Shown in pieces: positions 1 through 12,655 of a stretch of 45,462 nt of DNA. The DNA is taken from assembly GCA_023231475.1 (NCBI GenBank), contig JALJEE010000433.1, forward strand, positions 1-45,462, written 5' to 3'. The notes under the pieces are model-generated. The model had not been told where the DNA came from, made no database searches, and worked only from the letters and a program-made list of their open reading frames with translations. Position numbers and translations under genes: made by a program. Numbering within the stretch: position 1 is the first letter of the stretch; every line of letters starts with the position of its first letter. This stretch comes from Seison nebaliae. Taxonomy: Eukaryota > Rotifera > Pararotatoria > Seisonacea > Seisonidae.

Positions 1-20
1 ATTTTCATTTAGATCATTTT

Positions 21-127
21 AGTTTAAACTAAGTTTAAACTATTTTGACGTCACTTATTTTAGTTTAAACTAAGTTTAAACTTTTACTTGATAGTCAATT
101 CTATAGTTTAAACGAAATAGTTTAAAC
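21..127. repeat. Cluster of GTTTAAAC palindromes
   Basis: Six copies of the 8-bp palindrome GTTTAAAC occur at 22-29, 33-40, 63-70, 74-81, 106-113 and 120-127. The first four form two near-identical 23-bp doublets (TAGTTTAAACTAAGTTTAAAC). A TGACGTCA palindrome sits between the doublets at 46-53. The cluster may continue beyond the left edge. It could be the end of a foldback element or a cluster of binding sites; I cannot tell which. Confidence 0.8.
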
Positions 128-316
128 TATTAAGTTTTTACTGTCACGCTACTTCACAGTCAAACAATTGCATTCCTACAATAATATATAATTATTACTG
201 TAAGTTTATCAGTTAATTGCTTTAAAATCAAATCATTTTCCAGTTTTAACTCTTTCCACCTATCAATTTACTATATGTGTAAAATTTCAGTTTGGTTATC
301 TGAGTAATATCGTACG

Positions 317-376
317 TGTAGCGCAGTGGTTTCAAATATAAATGTTCAAGCGAAGCTTATAAGTCCGAATTCCATT
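317..376 (+). repeat. tRNA-like sequence (degenerate tRNA or SINE head)
   Basis: TAGCGCAGTGG at 319-329 matches the RNA polymerase III A box of tRNAs. About 42 bp downstream, AGTCCGAATTCC (362-373) resembles a B box with one extra base. No complete cloverleaf with a paired acceptor stem is visible, so this looks like a tRNA-derived SINE head or a decayed tRNA rather than a working tRNA gene. Confidence 0.35.
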
Positions 377-849
377 GCAGTAGAAAGTTTTAACTAATAT
401 ACAAAAAATTGAGAGATACCAAAATTGGCATTACCGATTTTGCGGTGAAATTTGCACAACAAATATACATGGAAGTTTCTAAATCAATAGAAAATGAGGT
501 ATGCAAAGAGAAATCGTAACATATTGACCAGAAGTGGAGTGACGGAGAAAATTGCGCCCAACTTGATTTTTTGAGAAACGCGGAAAAAATGGCTCCCGTA
601 CAATGAGTCAAATATAATATATGTTCGCAACCAAAATATATAAGGAATATTTTCTCTTATCTGTTAGTCTTACTTCATCATTTGTTGTAAAAAAAACAAA
701 TTTAAAGAAGAACTGAATTTTTAAGAATATTTAAGAAAAATTGAAAAGTTTTCTTACGGAAAAAGAACTATAAAAAAAAAACAAATTAAAAATAATATTG
801 GGTTCAAAATGTATTAAATAATTTTAGATGCCGTGAAGATGCTTAATTT

Positions 850-1146
850 TTATTTAAAATTTACCCTATAGGATTTACATTTACAATAAAAAATAAATAA
901 AAAAATAAAACTGTATAGAAAGGATAATATGCGATCGGAATTAAAATTGCATATCTTTTTCTTGATGTCTTCATCTTTCTTTAATTGGGCGCTACGTAAT
1001 CTTCTCGTTGCTCCTTGTACGGTTCTGTTGAATCGAGTAACTTCCAAGTTAAACCTTCCGCTTTTTTTCTTACTTAAGTTGGGTCTTGGGATTATAAACT
1101 CAAACCCATTGTTGCCATCCTCAGCACCATTATTAGTTCGCGGCAC
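850..1146 (-). CDS. Unrecognised basic ORF, possibly an exon or gene relic
   Basis: A minus-strand open frame of about 98 codons with no ATG at its start (the first usable codon is GTG, and a stop lies about 13 codons further up). The first 75 residues are basic and polar with plausible amino-acid usage, including stretches such as RPNLSKKKSGRFNLEV and ATRRLRSAQLKKDEDIKKK. The C-terminal part runs into A/T-rich sequence coding for F, I, Y and L, which looks like chance read-through. I do not recognise the family. It could be one exon of a gene, a transposon fragment or noise. Confidence 0.2.
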   Translation of the reverse strand: MPRTNNGAEDGNNGFEFIIPRPNLSKKKSGRFNLEVTRFNRTVQGATRRLRSAQLKKDEDIKKKICNFNSDRILSFLYSFIFLFIFYCKCKSYRVNFK

Positions 1147-1850
1147 TTTTGAAATTATTCTTGTATAGTTGGATCATAGTTTTGGAGGAAACATAGGAAC
1201 TGTCCAACCCGAAAATAAGGAATATATATATAATATATAAGTTCTTTTCGAAATATGCATAAGTTTCCTTAGCCTGATCGGAAACTGCTTCTCCTATCTT
1301 CCTAAATCCTACCGATATATCTTCAGGCGTTAAAATGATAATGCGGATAGCAATCTTATCTCTTTCCTAAATTCCTTATTTTCTTGATAAAGTGTTTTTT
1401 TACCTAAACTTTGAACATGCATTCTTCGTTATATTACAAAGCAGCAACACTATTAATATCCAATACATTAGGTAATAATTAATGACAGTTAAATTAAATA
1501 ATTGTTATGAAAATTATTCGAATATAAAATACCAATTACAAATTATTCTATTGAGAAATATTAAAATTTTATTCTTTATTTATTAAATAAAACATTTATT
1601 GAACAAAAAATGATTATTATTTACTCACTTTACAGCAACAGTACTCAGTGGTTTTCTCACGGGTACCCACTCCTAATATAGACTATACAAGATTTAATAT
1701 ATTTTTTAAAAATTAAATGGATTTTCCACTAATTTATTGAATAAGGATTCTTTTCAAATGCTTAGGCAGTTCAAAATTTGAGTGAAATAAAGAGAATTAA
1801 TATTCCATTAAGATAATCGAGGGAAGAATCAGAAAACGGATAATTCATAT

Positions 1851-2220
1851 TCATTTCTTTCCATTGAACAATTTCTCTTGTTCTTCAATGAAACGTGCCA
1901 ATTTAATGTCACGTTGAGAGAGACCATTAACATCATGTGTTGTCAATGTTATTTCTACTCGATTGTAGACATTGAACCATTCGGGATGATGATCCATTTT
2001 TTCCGCTTTGATGGCTATCGATGTCATGAAAGAGAATGCCTAAACCGAAAGAAGATGAATAAAGTCGAGAAGGAAGAAAATACACTTCTATAAAATTAGA
2101 GAATTGAAATTTTTTTTTAATTGCATCACGCTCCTCAATATACTGCCATCCGTTTTTGAGGAATTCTTCTGTTAGAACAGTCTCACGTTCATTTGGAGAA
2201 AATGCATTTGTCGAATTCAT
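1851..2220 (-). CDS. PCBD: Pterin-4a-carbinolamine dehydratase (PCD/DCoH)
   Basis: Two exons (2220-2086 and 2039-1851) joined across a 46-bp intron (GTGTAT...TTTAG) give 107 residues, the usual length of the family. The enzyme dehydrates 4a-hydroxytetrahydrobiopterin, which is formed each time an aromatic amino acid hydroxylase turns over, and so recycles BH4. The diagnostic segment follows the splice junction: [17 protein letters not shown], then [17 protein letters not shown]. The paired histidines of DHHPEW and the later TTH supply active-site residues in the family. The vertebrate protein is also a dimerisation cofactor of HNF1, which cannot be judged here. The start is the first ATG compatible with the family N-terminus ([16 protein letters not shown]). 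The neighbours are unrelated. Confidence 0.95.
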
Positions 2221-4536
2221 TTTAGTTTTATTTGATAGAAAATTTTTTGGAATAAGAAAACTTTTGTGTTTGTATTGTCGTATATGTGAAAAGATGAAAT
2301 AAGCGCCATTCTGACACACAGTTTTATACATGACCATTTGGAATGAAGCGTGAAAAGATGGAAATATGTATTAGTTGTAGATGAGAAGCCTGCTTTTCTA
2401 TTTGCATTTTATCCTTCGACTAACGGATTGACGTCTATTGTTCAAGTATTCTTATACACCTCCTCTTCCATTCTCCTTCTTACACTATTTTGTACCGAAA
2501 CGAACCATAGCAGTGGTAGAAGAAAGGATATTGATTGGAATAGTGTTGAAATGACAATATGAACTAGATTGATCTCAATTCTCATAATTGTTTCTTTAGA
2601 GAAATAGAATAAGAAAAAATAAAAAAGAAAATGTGAAAACTTGGTATGGATACGAATCGTATCTTTTAATTGGGAAACTTATAGATTTAAATTGAAAAAA
2701 ATGGAAAAATATTAGACGGTTTGTGTTCAGGGACAATTTTTGTTAATCGATCAGTAAATTAAAGGACCTTCTGTCTCTTATACATTCATGTATAATTTAT
2801 GATGAATTGCCATAGACATATTTAATTCTAATTTCTATTGTTGTGGATGATTGATCTGACAAAAACTATAAATTCCAATTGGGATTCCTCTTAAAATGAA
2901 ATATTCTAATATCGAAAATTCTAATTCGGTCGAGTCGAACTGAAGTATTAAAAATCAATTTCATATTCATCTTTTTCACCACTTAAAGAAGAAGATGATG
3001 TCCTGATTGGAAAAAACAAGAAAATTATTTTAAATTATTTATCAAAATTATACTATTGACAATTCAGTAAATGAAAAGGATGAGGAACAAATAAACAAGT
3101 TAAATGTATTTGACGTAAATAAATTGCGGGAACGATTTTGGGGGTGAGAAAATCATTTGAATAAGAAGGAAGTTCTACTCGCATTTTATTTACAGACGGT
3201 CTACCAGAACAGAACATATTCCTTTGCGAACAATCGACGTTTATATTTGTGTTGTTTGTCATGTAATTGGAGGACAAGTCTCGTATAAAAGACAATAAAG
3301 TTTTGATGTGAATAATTATTTAAATTTCATTCACTATTCTTTCCTTTTTTATTTTAAATTACTATGTTATGTGAATGATTTCCGGATATAGAAAAGGTTG
3401 AACGAATGGCTGGTCGTTTCATGTGACATTTCAACCACATCACACCCAACAATTACTGCCATCACTTAAAGATTTGGTGTTGTATATTGGGGGTATCGTT
3501 CGGTGTTGCAATGTTGTAGAGAAGTTGCACATTCTAATTTTGGAAGGAGGGGCAAAAGAAACAACTTACATTTTTTTGTATTTCTTTTAATGAAACCATA
3601 AATTGTATGAAGATTGATGACCAAATATATAGAATGGATGACACCCATCCGTTGTCATAGTAACTGAAGAATATAAAATTTTAGTGAATAATTATTTTAT
3701 TTCGATCATCATTATTATTAGGACGAGACATAATGGAATAGAATAGTCTTTATGTGAAACGACTGATTAAAAGAAGGAGATAGATGAGAGAGAAGTTTAT
3801 TAAATAAAATAAAATTAATATATAATAGTTGCCTTTCATCATCATGAACTTTATGACAGACATGAGAAGAAGACGTCATAAAATTTTTCTTCTTTCTTCT
3901 TTTCGCACTCCAACTAATATTCCACCATCATGTCAAACGAACATTTTTTTCAGGCAATGGTTTCTTCCAGTCTCTTCTTGTTGTTCCGGTCTAAAAATTT
4001 TAGTTCCGATAAATTTTATGCTTGATTATATTTCTCTTCTTTCTCATCTCCTTCATCTCAGATCACTTATCTCAATTAATTTGAAGTTATATGGAATTGT
4101 TTCATTCATCTTTTTCCTTCTCTTCGTCCAAAGAAGAAATGGAAGAAACATATGAAAATTTTCTCAAAATTTTTCGTTTTTTCCAAATTTTACTTCCGAA
4201 AAAAATTCGATTCAAGTTGTTCAATCAAAAATTCCCAAATTATTATCGAATTCTGACGTTATTCTAATTATGAAGTAGGAGGAATGAAACCGAATATTTT
4301 CCTAGTTAATTATGTAATAGAAAATTATGGAGAGTTCACCATACTACTCGGAATCGAGCAGTCTCTTATTTGAATTCCCCAAATTACGTTAACTGACGAA
4401 AAGTGAAGAAAAGCGAAAATACAAGAATTTCTGATAGTTCTAATTCGACATGATAAGTGATAGCGAAATGGAATTTGCTTTTTAACTTTAAAACTAGTCT
4501 CTTTCTCATTTTACTTTAGGTTTAGTAGATGTCATT
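2221..4536. other. Region with no confident gene
   Basis: About 2.3 kb without a recognisable gene. On the minus strand a plausible last exon ends at about 2950: after TTTTTTCCAATCAG, one frame reads TSSSSLSGEKDEYEIDF and stops. Another open stretch at 3053-3295 (minus) could be an upstream exon, but no splice pair joins them in frame. Around 3466-3648 all three minus frames stay open, so no frame can be chosen. A perfect X-box lies at 3651-3664. A small minus-strand gene at 2950-3650 is possible but not shown. Confidence 0.35.
3651..3664 (-). promoter_or_regulatory. X-box (RFX/DAF-19 type) match
   Basis: GTTGTCATAGTAAC satisfies all positions of the RFX consensus GTHNYYATRRNAAC. No ciliary gene can be identified beside it. 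If functional, it would serve the possible minus-strand gene at 2950-3650, or a gene whose exons I cannot see. Confidence 0.3.
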
Positions 4537-5154
4537 ATGAATTGTTTTTTTATTTCGGGAACTATTATTGTCTTCTGTTCATGCGTATTGCTACTCACAT
4601 CTCTGTTGACGAAAGAATGGTTCTCTAACAAATCCATTACAATGGCAATTTACGATTACTGCACATTGAAAGTGAATGACAATAAGGAATGTTTCACATT
4701 TAAACGACACGAAAACTCTGATAATGACAATGATCAATGGACGAAGGATGTGATACTAATGGTTATTGCCAGCCTTTCAGGAACACTAGCACTTTTTACG
4801 TTAATGGTCGCTCTCATTTCATTTTATTTACCGAGACTACGATATAAGAAACGAACTTATATTCCTCTCGTTTTGGCAGTTTTCTGTTTATTAACAAGTT
4901 ATTTTTTTATCTTTTCTTGTGAAATATTTCAAAATTTTCTTATTTATTAAGGTGGATTAATCGCATATACGTTCGGGTTCTTCCTCAGTGATCTCAAAAC
5001 GAAAAAAATCGACGATATTGGTTACTCGTTCTGGTGTAATGTGAGTGCAGCAATTGGATTTATCTTCGGTGTAATATTTTTCCTGTTGTCATTTCTTGAT
5101 TCGTACGTGTCGAACAAATCAATGAAACATCTCAGACCGACGTTGAACTACTAA
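4537..5154 (+). CDS. Clc-like / claudin-superfamily four-TM protein 1
   Basis: Two exons (4537-4897 and 4952-5154), intron 54 bp starting GTTATT, 187 residues. Four membrane segments are visible: about 6-24 (IIVFCSCVLLLTSLL), 71-94 (VILMVIASLSGTLALFTL), 105-128 across the splice junction, and 147-165 (IGFIFGVIFFLLSFL). The topology is that of claudins and the nematode Clc-like family: a first extracellular loop with W and C residues (KEWFSN, YDYCTL, KECFTF), a short intracellular loop, and a short basic tail. Function is not defined; claudin relatives take part in cell junctions or act as channel auxiliary subunits. The gene at 14039 is a paralogue: both share the pattern (D/K)(V/K)(V/I)ILMVIAS at TM2 and an intron in the same place in TM3. 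Confidence 0.75.
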
Positions 5155-5592
5155 AGTGATATGTACGTTTGGGAAGTATGAGAATCAGTTGACATACGGA
5201 TCGAAATGAGTATATCGAAACTCATAGAATGAAGTTCGTAAGAAAAGAATGATATTGAATTTCCTTCACTGGAAAATGCTTTGGTGAGATTGATTATGAA
5301 ATTCATTCAAAATTTTTTTCTAAAAAAAATTTTTACTATTTTAAAATAAATTTATTTGACATCGTCCTTAAAATATCGCACTTGAATCTCAATATTTAAT
5401 TGGAGTTGGTATGGGAATTTCCTTTTCATTCAAACTCTACTTTTCATGTGAATTATGATTGTGCCTCACGAAGATGATTAGTAGATTCCTCCATAGAATT
5501 AGTGTAAAAGATATTGTGGAAATGAGGAATGTGGGAAAGATGTAGGAGTCTCACATGTGTATCAGGCATTAAAAAGAAACATCACACTTCTC

Positions 5593-5606
5593 GTTGTCAT
5601 GACAAC
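5593..5606 (+). promoter_or_regulatory. Palindromic X-box (RFX type) match
   Basis: GTTGTCATGACAAC is a fully palindromic match to the RFX consensus GTHNYYATRRNAAC. It lies 440 bp downstream of the first Clc-like gene, and no recognised gene starts nearby. Confidence 0.3.
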
Positions 5607-8058
5607 GGTCTGCAATAATAAAATAATATTTACTCATTCACCTTATCATACATTCTTTTTTCTTGTGTATATTCCTCTATGCAAAACGGTATTCTACTTT
5701 TACCTTACCCTCCCACTTATACAAGATGAACACTAGTGAACAGTATGAAAATTCTCAGGTTACTGTCATTCTTAATCGTCCGACCGAATAACTTGGGAAA
5801 AACTTCGTTTTTTATATTGGATTAATGACATTTACCATATTTGTCTGGATGCCACTCTACTCCACCTCTCCAATAGAATAAAATGAAAAATAATAGGAAT
5901 ACATCGCCGCATATTATTAGAAAGAACAACAATTCGTTTTATAAATGTGCTAGCTTCCCATAAAAAAATATGGTTGGAACGGTAGGCAATCGTAGTGCCA
6001 TTATCAAATATCGCACTTACGACATATCCGTCATAAGTAGAATGATTGGAAATGGAACGATTGGAAAGAAAAGATTGAAGATAAATTAAGTAAAATCGTT
6101 CTTCTAACACTTCCCCTTCACTTTTATGTTTCTTTAAAAGAACTAATAAATTATTAGTAATAATTGATGTAATAATAATTTATTATCGAATCTCGAATTA
6201 TCGTGACCATTCTAATGTGGAAGAAATAACATTAACAACTTTTCTTAAATCATATGTCATTAAAAATTCAACAGCAATATGTGACTCATCCACACGAATA
6301 CACAAATGTCAGATGATGTTATGGTAAATGAAGGAAGTCATCATTTTCATTCCGGAAGAAAAAAAAGTAAAATTTGTCGATCAAAAAAAAGGAAAACTTT
6401 CTCACTTTCACGTTTCCATTCGGCATTTGGTAATTCCTTTCTTACTATGTCCTCTTTTCAGTTCTAATATTTTATTAAATTAAGACGATTCCAATTATCC
6501 TCCAAAAATGTCATCAATTCAACATGAACCTCTTCCCACATGTACCACTTTCACAAATCGAAAAGAACATTCCCTCTACAAAGAAGACCAAGGAGATAAA
6601 TATTGTATATTCAATTAATGAAAATATGATATGTTTCTCGTGGTTTCTCTTATCGAAATTCCACTCATTCACCCGTTCTGTGTCCTCTTTTTAAGCTGTT
6701 CTTACCACTTAAACAATTATCATCATTTCTCCCTCATTCAATCATAAATATTCGACCGGCTTCTTCTTTTAACGTTCTTTCTCTCTTCGACGCACGAAAA
6801 TTAGAAGAGAACTCTTATTCTCAATTTGTTCAGTATTTAAGAGGTGAATTATACGATTGAGAAGTTCGTTCATGAAGAAATAAAATCCTCGAGTCAAATC
6901 TAAAGTGAAGATTGATTCAATTCTTCTCCATTGAAACAAAATCCAATTTATTTTCTCTACATAATTTATGAAAGGCAATTTATTTTTTTACCAATGTCTT
7001 CTTTAAATTTTTCCTGAGAGAAGGACGCCATAATACTCGCGTTTACTCATATTTTGAATTAGAACTCTTATTTCATCGGTTATTAGATATTCTCAAAAGT
7101 TCACTTCATTGTAACAAAATTATTATACGAGAATTACAAACAATTGTTCTATTTCCGTTATGAAATTACTTTAATGTTTAAGAGAAACCCTTAGGTAAGT
7201 GTCGCACCGATTGGAAGAATTTAAGAAGGTTTTCATTTCAATAAAAATATATTATTTGACTAACTGTTGATATGGCAATAAATTGACCATTGAGACATTT
7301 GAAATGCAAATAATAATGATTTAAAATTATTTCCAAATTTTCGCTACCTGCAAAACAGTGATTTCGCAACACTATTTGAATTGAAACCATGATTATATTG
7401 AGTCACGGAAAGAAGTGAATGCTATTTCAATTTACTTCATCTAACTAATACGTTCATTGCTCTTTCACGTCAATAGAAACAATTTGTCATTCACTTACGA
7501 AAGAGAGTCTTATGGTCATTTCATTAGAGAAACGAATTGGTACCAAGGTAATCCAAGAAAAGTAACTTTTCTCTTTTACCAATTCTTTTCATCATATTTA
7601 TTTTCCTTCCACTATTTTCTTCAGTCGCACATTCTATTAACATTAGTCGTTTGTTCATTTCACTTCTCCCTTTCATATTTCATGTTATTCTTCATCTCAA
7701 ATTCTATTCCATACTGTTCTTAAATTTACCTGAGTTAGATGTACATGCGATTTGTGTGTAATTTCGTCTCCGTTCCTATACGATTGTATATATGGTATTC
7801 ATACAATTATATTATTTCTAGTCTAATTTGCTTTCTACTTCTTTCGAGAGAGACGGAAACTTATTTGTTCATTCTTTTTTCACATAAAAGAAAGTTTTCC
7901 GATATAAAAACGTGAATGACAATTTCCAATATCCATAGGATTCATGAAGACAAACTAACAAAATTGAAAGTTTCGTGGAAACTTCAATGATAAATTTAAA
8001 TGTTAAACATTGTTCTTTTAATTCAGTGTGAATTTCACACTGTGAAATTGAGAACAAT

Positions 8059-8072
8059 AATTGACGTCAATT
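8059..8072. promoter_or_regulatory. CRE-like 14-bp palindrome
   Basis: AATTGACGTCAATT is a perfect 14-bp palindrome with the bZIP/CREB core TGACGTCA. No neighbouring start site is known. Confidence 0.3.
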
Positions 8073-8589
8073 CGTATATTTTTTCAATATTTAATTTAAA
8101 TATTTTTGTTGATAACAATCTTCTTTTTTTGGGCGTCGATAATTAATTATATTTATCATCTTTTTCTACACAGCGTGTAGGTTAGTTGTCGGACAGATTG
8201 TAACTCTAAATAAAAGTTTTGTAAAGGTCCGTTCTCATTCCATAATTAGGACAGTTAATTTTTATTCTTTTCCACAATTTTCAATTGCTTCAGAAAAAAC
8301 GATAGTTCAAAATTTTACAAGGCAATGAAGAAGTAACTGGAAGGATTGTAGCTGTTTATAAAATTTTTAAAAAGACGACAGTTATCAACTCCCAGTTAGA
8401 ACAAGTCTTCAATTTATTCTTCAACTGTTCATTATTAACAGATAAACGTGTTAGTAAGTTTAGAAGATTCATAGATTTATCTGGAATATTGATTGACGAT
8501 ATTTCTCCAGGGATAAAAATTCAAAGAGATATATCTAAGATATGTAAGTTTCAAACTTATATGAGACGAAGTATATGTTATGTCAGATG

Positions 8590-8754
8590 GAATTGGAGAA
8601 CGACATTTTCTAGACTTTTGTGCTCTGTGTGAGGAAGAGAGTACAGAAAGACTTTTTATAAATGATAAGATTAAAAGAGAAAAAAAATTAATTCAATACA
8701 TTAGGCATGAGAAACTGAAGAGATTAATGGTAAATTATGACGTTTTCATTGTAT
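8590..8754 (+). mobile_element. Possible retroelement C-terminal remnant
   Basis: One plus frame reads ERHFLDFCALCEEESTERLF and continues, rich in K and R, to a stop at 8754. A C-x2-C pair followed by acidic residues near a stop codon resembles the C-terminal zinc-knuckle region of non-LTR retrotransposons. No reverse transcriptase is visible upstream, and the resemblance is weak. Confidence 0.2.
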
Positions 8755-11700
8755 AATATGAACGCAATGACAATTACGTGGTCGACAGCTCGAAGATTAG
8801 ACAATTTTGAGACTAATTTACTTTTAAATGAACGAAAAAGATTACTTATAAGAATATGTAAAATAAGAATTATAATTTTTTTCGAACGAATAATAAAAAA
8901 AATTAATTTAATTATTTAATTCATAAAAAACGCGACTACATCGATTAATTACGCCGTGCTGTTGACACCGAAGACAGCAAAAAAAATCTTCAGGTTTTTT
9001 CTAATTTATTCTGGTTGGAATTTTAAATAAATAATGATAATAAATAACATATAATTGTAATTTTTCAGTATCTCGTAATGTTAAAAACATGAATTTCTTC
9101 AGGAATTGTCCGTCAAGAAGTTGAAGGCATCTATAATTGTCCGAAAGAATAAAAAAATAAGTTGAGAATTGATGTTGATGTACGGTTACAAGATGTCCTC
9201 CAACCTGTACACTAATTTCCATATTTTTTAATAATTAATAATAAAAACACTAATTTTGTTAATATACAAATATAATGAATAAGTATTGAAATAATTAAAT
9301 AGAATGTTAATATGATTCATCAACTTTAACACATCTCCTCTAAAAAAGAATGATCCGGTTCTTTTTCTTATAGCACCCGCCCCATCGTCGCCGTCTCAAA
9401 TAAGTTCGTAGTGTTGCATTTAAATAAGAACATGATTTAAATAAATACAAGAAATTTGTTTTTATGAGATGAGAGATTGTAAGAAGAGACGACATGGAAT
9501 AGACTCATCCTAGTAGAAAATAATAAATATCCATTTAACCATACACCTGTTACCAACCGACCGACTAACTGAAACTCATATAGTCGAAGTAATATAAGAA
9601 GCGGATAAAAAGTATGACTTGTTGACACAAGCGGAGATGTAAGAAAATTGTTTTCTGGATGTTCTATTAAAGAACTTATTATATTTATATTAGTTGTATC
9701 TCAAATATCTTACGTAACTTAAACACATAGGTAAAATGTTTTTATAAGGACATCATCTTTCATTATTCATTGGTATTGTCTGCGGAGATAAGATCAACTT
9801 TTTACATTTCTCTTCTGATTCTTCCTCATAACCGACCAATCACCCTTAGTTTATTTTCATTTATTTCTTTCTCCCAATACACTTCCATATTGGATGGATG
9901 GAAAAAGATAAAGTTGAATTAATTCTATCAATGGAATCAATGTAAATAAAAGAATAATTATGTGTAAATTTTTTTATCAAATTTCATCGAATTCAGATTC
10001 ACAGGTTTTCGATCAGCCACCGAAATTCTTAAGCTTAACTGAAAGAAACTTTGTTTTCAGATGGAGTTAATTAATTTGGTGAGAACTCTATTTATTGTGA
10101 AGAGTTGTGATATTGATATGAACTTTTCAGATTTAATCTGGATTACATTGAACTTAAACTAGATATTTTCTGATTTGTCATCATACTATTCTACTTTACA
10201 AGTTATACCTAGTACGAAATTGTATCAAATGAAACTTTCAGTTTTGTATATATACGTTTAAGTAATTTAAGAAGAAAAGTTATAAATTGATTTTCTTTTA
10301 TTATGGACAATGTTCTTTGTCATTTTTTCGAGGGGAATTTTTATGAATTGACATAGCACCATATGATACTCATCGAGTTGTTGGAGAGAAGGCAGATTGT
10401 ATATACGTGAAGAGAATGAGGATATTTTCTATGGGAATTATAATAAAGAATGAAGGAAGAAGATGAAATTAAATGATTCTCTCACACAAAGATTCGTTCA
10501 TTCGAATGCAATATTGTCAGTTATTCCACAATTAAAATTAACGAAATTATTCCAAATAATAAATTGTTTCCATTGTCCATTTATGAGACTGTATTTATTC
10601 ACATCTAACAAAATAGAATAGAACGTTCTCATTTAATGGAGTCGTACGAAATCTGCTTCCGTTCGTTTCACGTTAACTTGTCAATTCTGATGATGAAGGG
10701 ATCAAATACGTTATGGTTAACATAATCAGTGACACATTAGATATGCGATCTCAACAGATAATATAAAAATTGCCGATTCTCAACAATTTCGCAATTATCA
10801 ACTATATGTATTCGATTCCTCGTCTTCGTTTTATTCCATATATCTATCCGTCCACTCTCTTCGTACCATCAAAACCGACATTTTCTTATTATACCTTACC
10901 ACCACCATCAGCTCTACCATCATCATCGCTATCGTTGTTCTTCTTTTTATTCCATCGATAAAATGGTGATACATCTTTTTAAATTTCTTTCTGATAAGAA
11001 ATACGATAGAAAAGAAAACGGTTATAATTGCGATAACTCCAGACGATAATGAGAACGAATTCTTTCTTTAATTCGCCATACACATTAATGGTGACTTCAT
11101 CAAATTAACACATCAACATTCCACGACCATTATGTTAAACGAATAACTGTAATCGTCCACCAAATATTGACGAATTCACGAAACCATTTATGTTCCTAAA
11201 ATATTTATAAAAGGAGAAGAAATCATAAGAAAATTTCAATTCAATTTATTGAAATGTTTAATATCTTCCTCCTACGTCGTCAATAAGAACAACATTTATT
11301 TTTATAGTCAAATTCATTCTTTTCCATTCATCCCCCCTTATTTTTCTTCCTTTCGAAAGAATGAGATAGGAGATCTCTGAAATTTTACGATACTTCATTT
11401 CTATACATTTCTTCTAATCAACTTTTCTTATTTAAGGTTGAGAGACATTGATGATAAATTAACTGTTCTATTATAAATGGACTGCGTTTGGAATGAATCA
11501 ATAACGCACCGATATTTTATAGCCAATTATTAAATAATTATTCTCAAATGAGTTCATCATAAATCTTCTTTTCTCATTCGATCTATCAATCCTCCAACAT
11601 TTTCTTTAGCTTTAAACGGAAATTTTGGAAAAAAGGAAAGAAGAATAATGAAATAGAATTAAATAGAATTCATACATTATTCAACTAGTGATTAGTGGAG

Positions 11701-12374
11701 CATCTTATTCCCAACTTATTATCATCTTCTGTATCAAAATTTATCAAATAATAATAATTATTTGGTAATATATTCGGAAATTTTAAGTTATCAAGTCAAT
11801 CGAATAGTTTTGACAGGAAAGTTTGTCGAGGAATCGTCTGCCAAAACTAAAATAGAAAGGTCGGTTACTATTGGCTTCGCAGACGAAAGGTTTGTTGTCA
11901 TATGCAATTCATATTTAAGTAAAGAAAAATATTATTATCCACCAAACGGTCGGTCGATCAAAAAACACGTTTGTCAAATGGTTCGTGTATCAAATAACTC
12001 AAATTCTGAGACCAAAGGTAATCATATGAATTCGAAAAATTTCTTTCGTTAATAAAATTTGTGTTTTCTGGAAGAGAATTCGTGAAATCTCTTCGAACGA
12101 AGGTTTGAGAAGAATAAGAAACATGTATCTCTAACGTCAGCAGAGACATTATTATACAAACGAATTTATCGATTGTCATAGAATGTTATCGAAAAAAATC
12201 GATTGTAACTTATCATTAGTCATTCAGAATTTACAATTTTACGGATGTTACATAATTATGTTTTCCTTCCAACTTGCGACATATGTCTTATCAATTTCAT
12301 TAAATTTATAATATTTGTATCTTTTCTAATGGTAAGAGTCTGATTTATTTCGCATTAACAATTTGTGACTTCTT

Positions 12375-12655
12375 CTAACATATGAGTCTAGGACATAAGA
12401 GCCACAAGACAAAAGATCCACGGCACAAAAGAGCCACGAGACAAAAGAGCCATGAACAAAAGAGCCACGGATAAGACTCGATTCCTCTGTAAATTTTGGA
12501 AAACAAAAATCCTTCACATGACAACATAATCACAGTTATATACTGTGTTTTACTTATTTTCAATCAATAAATTTTAGAAAATCAAAGTCTGCGTGGCTCT
12601 TTTGTCCCGTGGCTCTTTTGTCTCGTGGCTCTTATGTCCTTCTCCCCTAACATAT
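12375..12655. mobile_element. Foldback/MITE-like element with terminal repeats made of 16-bp units
   Basis: The two ends (12390-12437 and 12593-12640) are inverted repeats of about 48 bp that differ at only about three positions. Each arm is itself a tandem array of a 16-bp unit, roughly ACAAAAGAGCCACGGG; the left arm has five units and the right arm three. A 9-bp direct repeat, CTAACATAT, flanks the whole unit (12375-12383 and 12647-12655) like a target-site duplication. The roughly 155-bp centre has no coding potential. This is the structure of a non-autonomous foldback DNA transposon. Confidence 0.7.

Larger units (their letters stand above)
128..1850. other. Gene-poor AT-rich stretch
   Basis: Apart from the tRNA-like sequence near 317-376 and the weak minus-strand ORF at 850-1146, I see no coding signal here. 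The sequence is mostly A/T runs. The region around 930-1170 is slightly richer in G and C than its surroundings. Confidence 0.5.
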
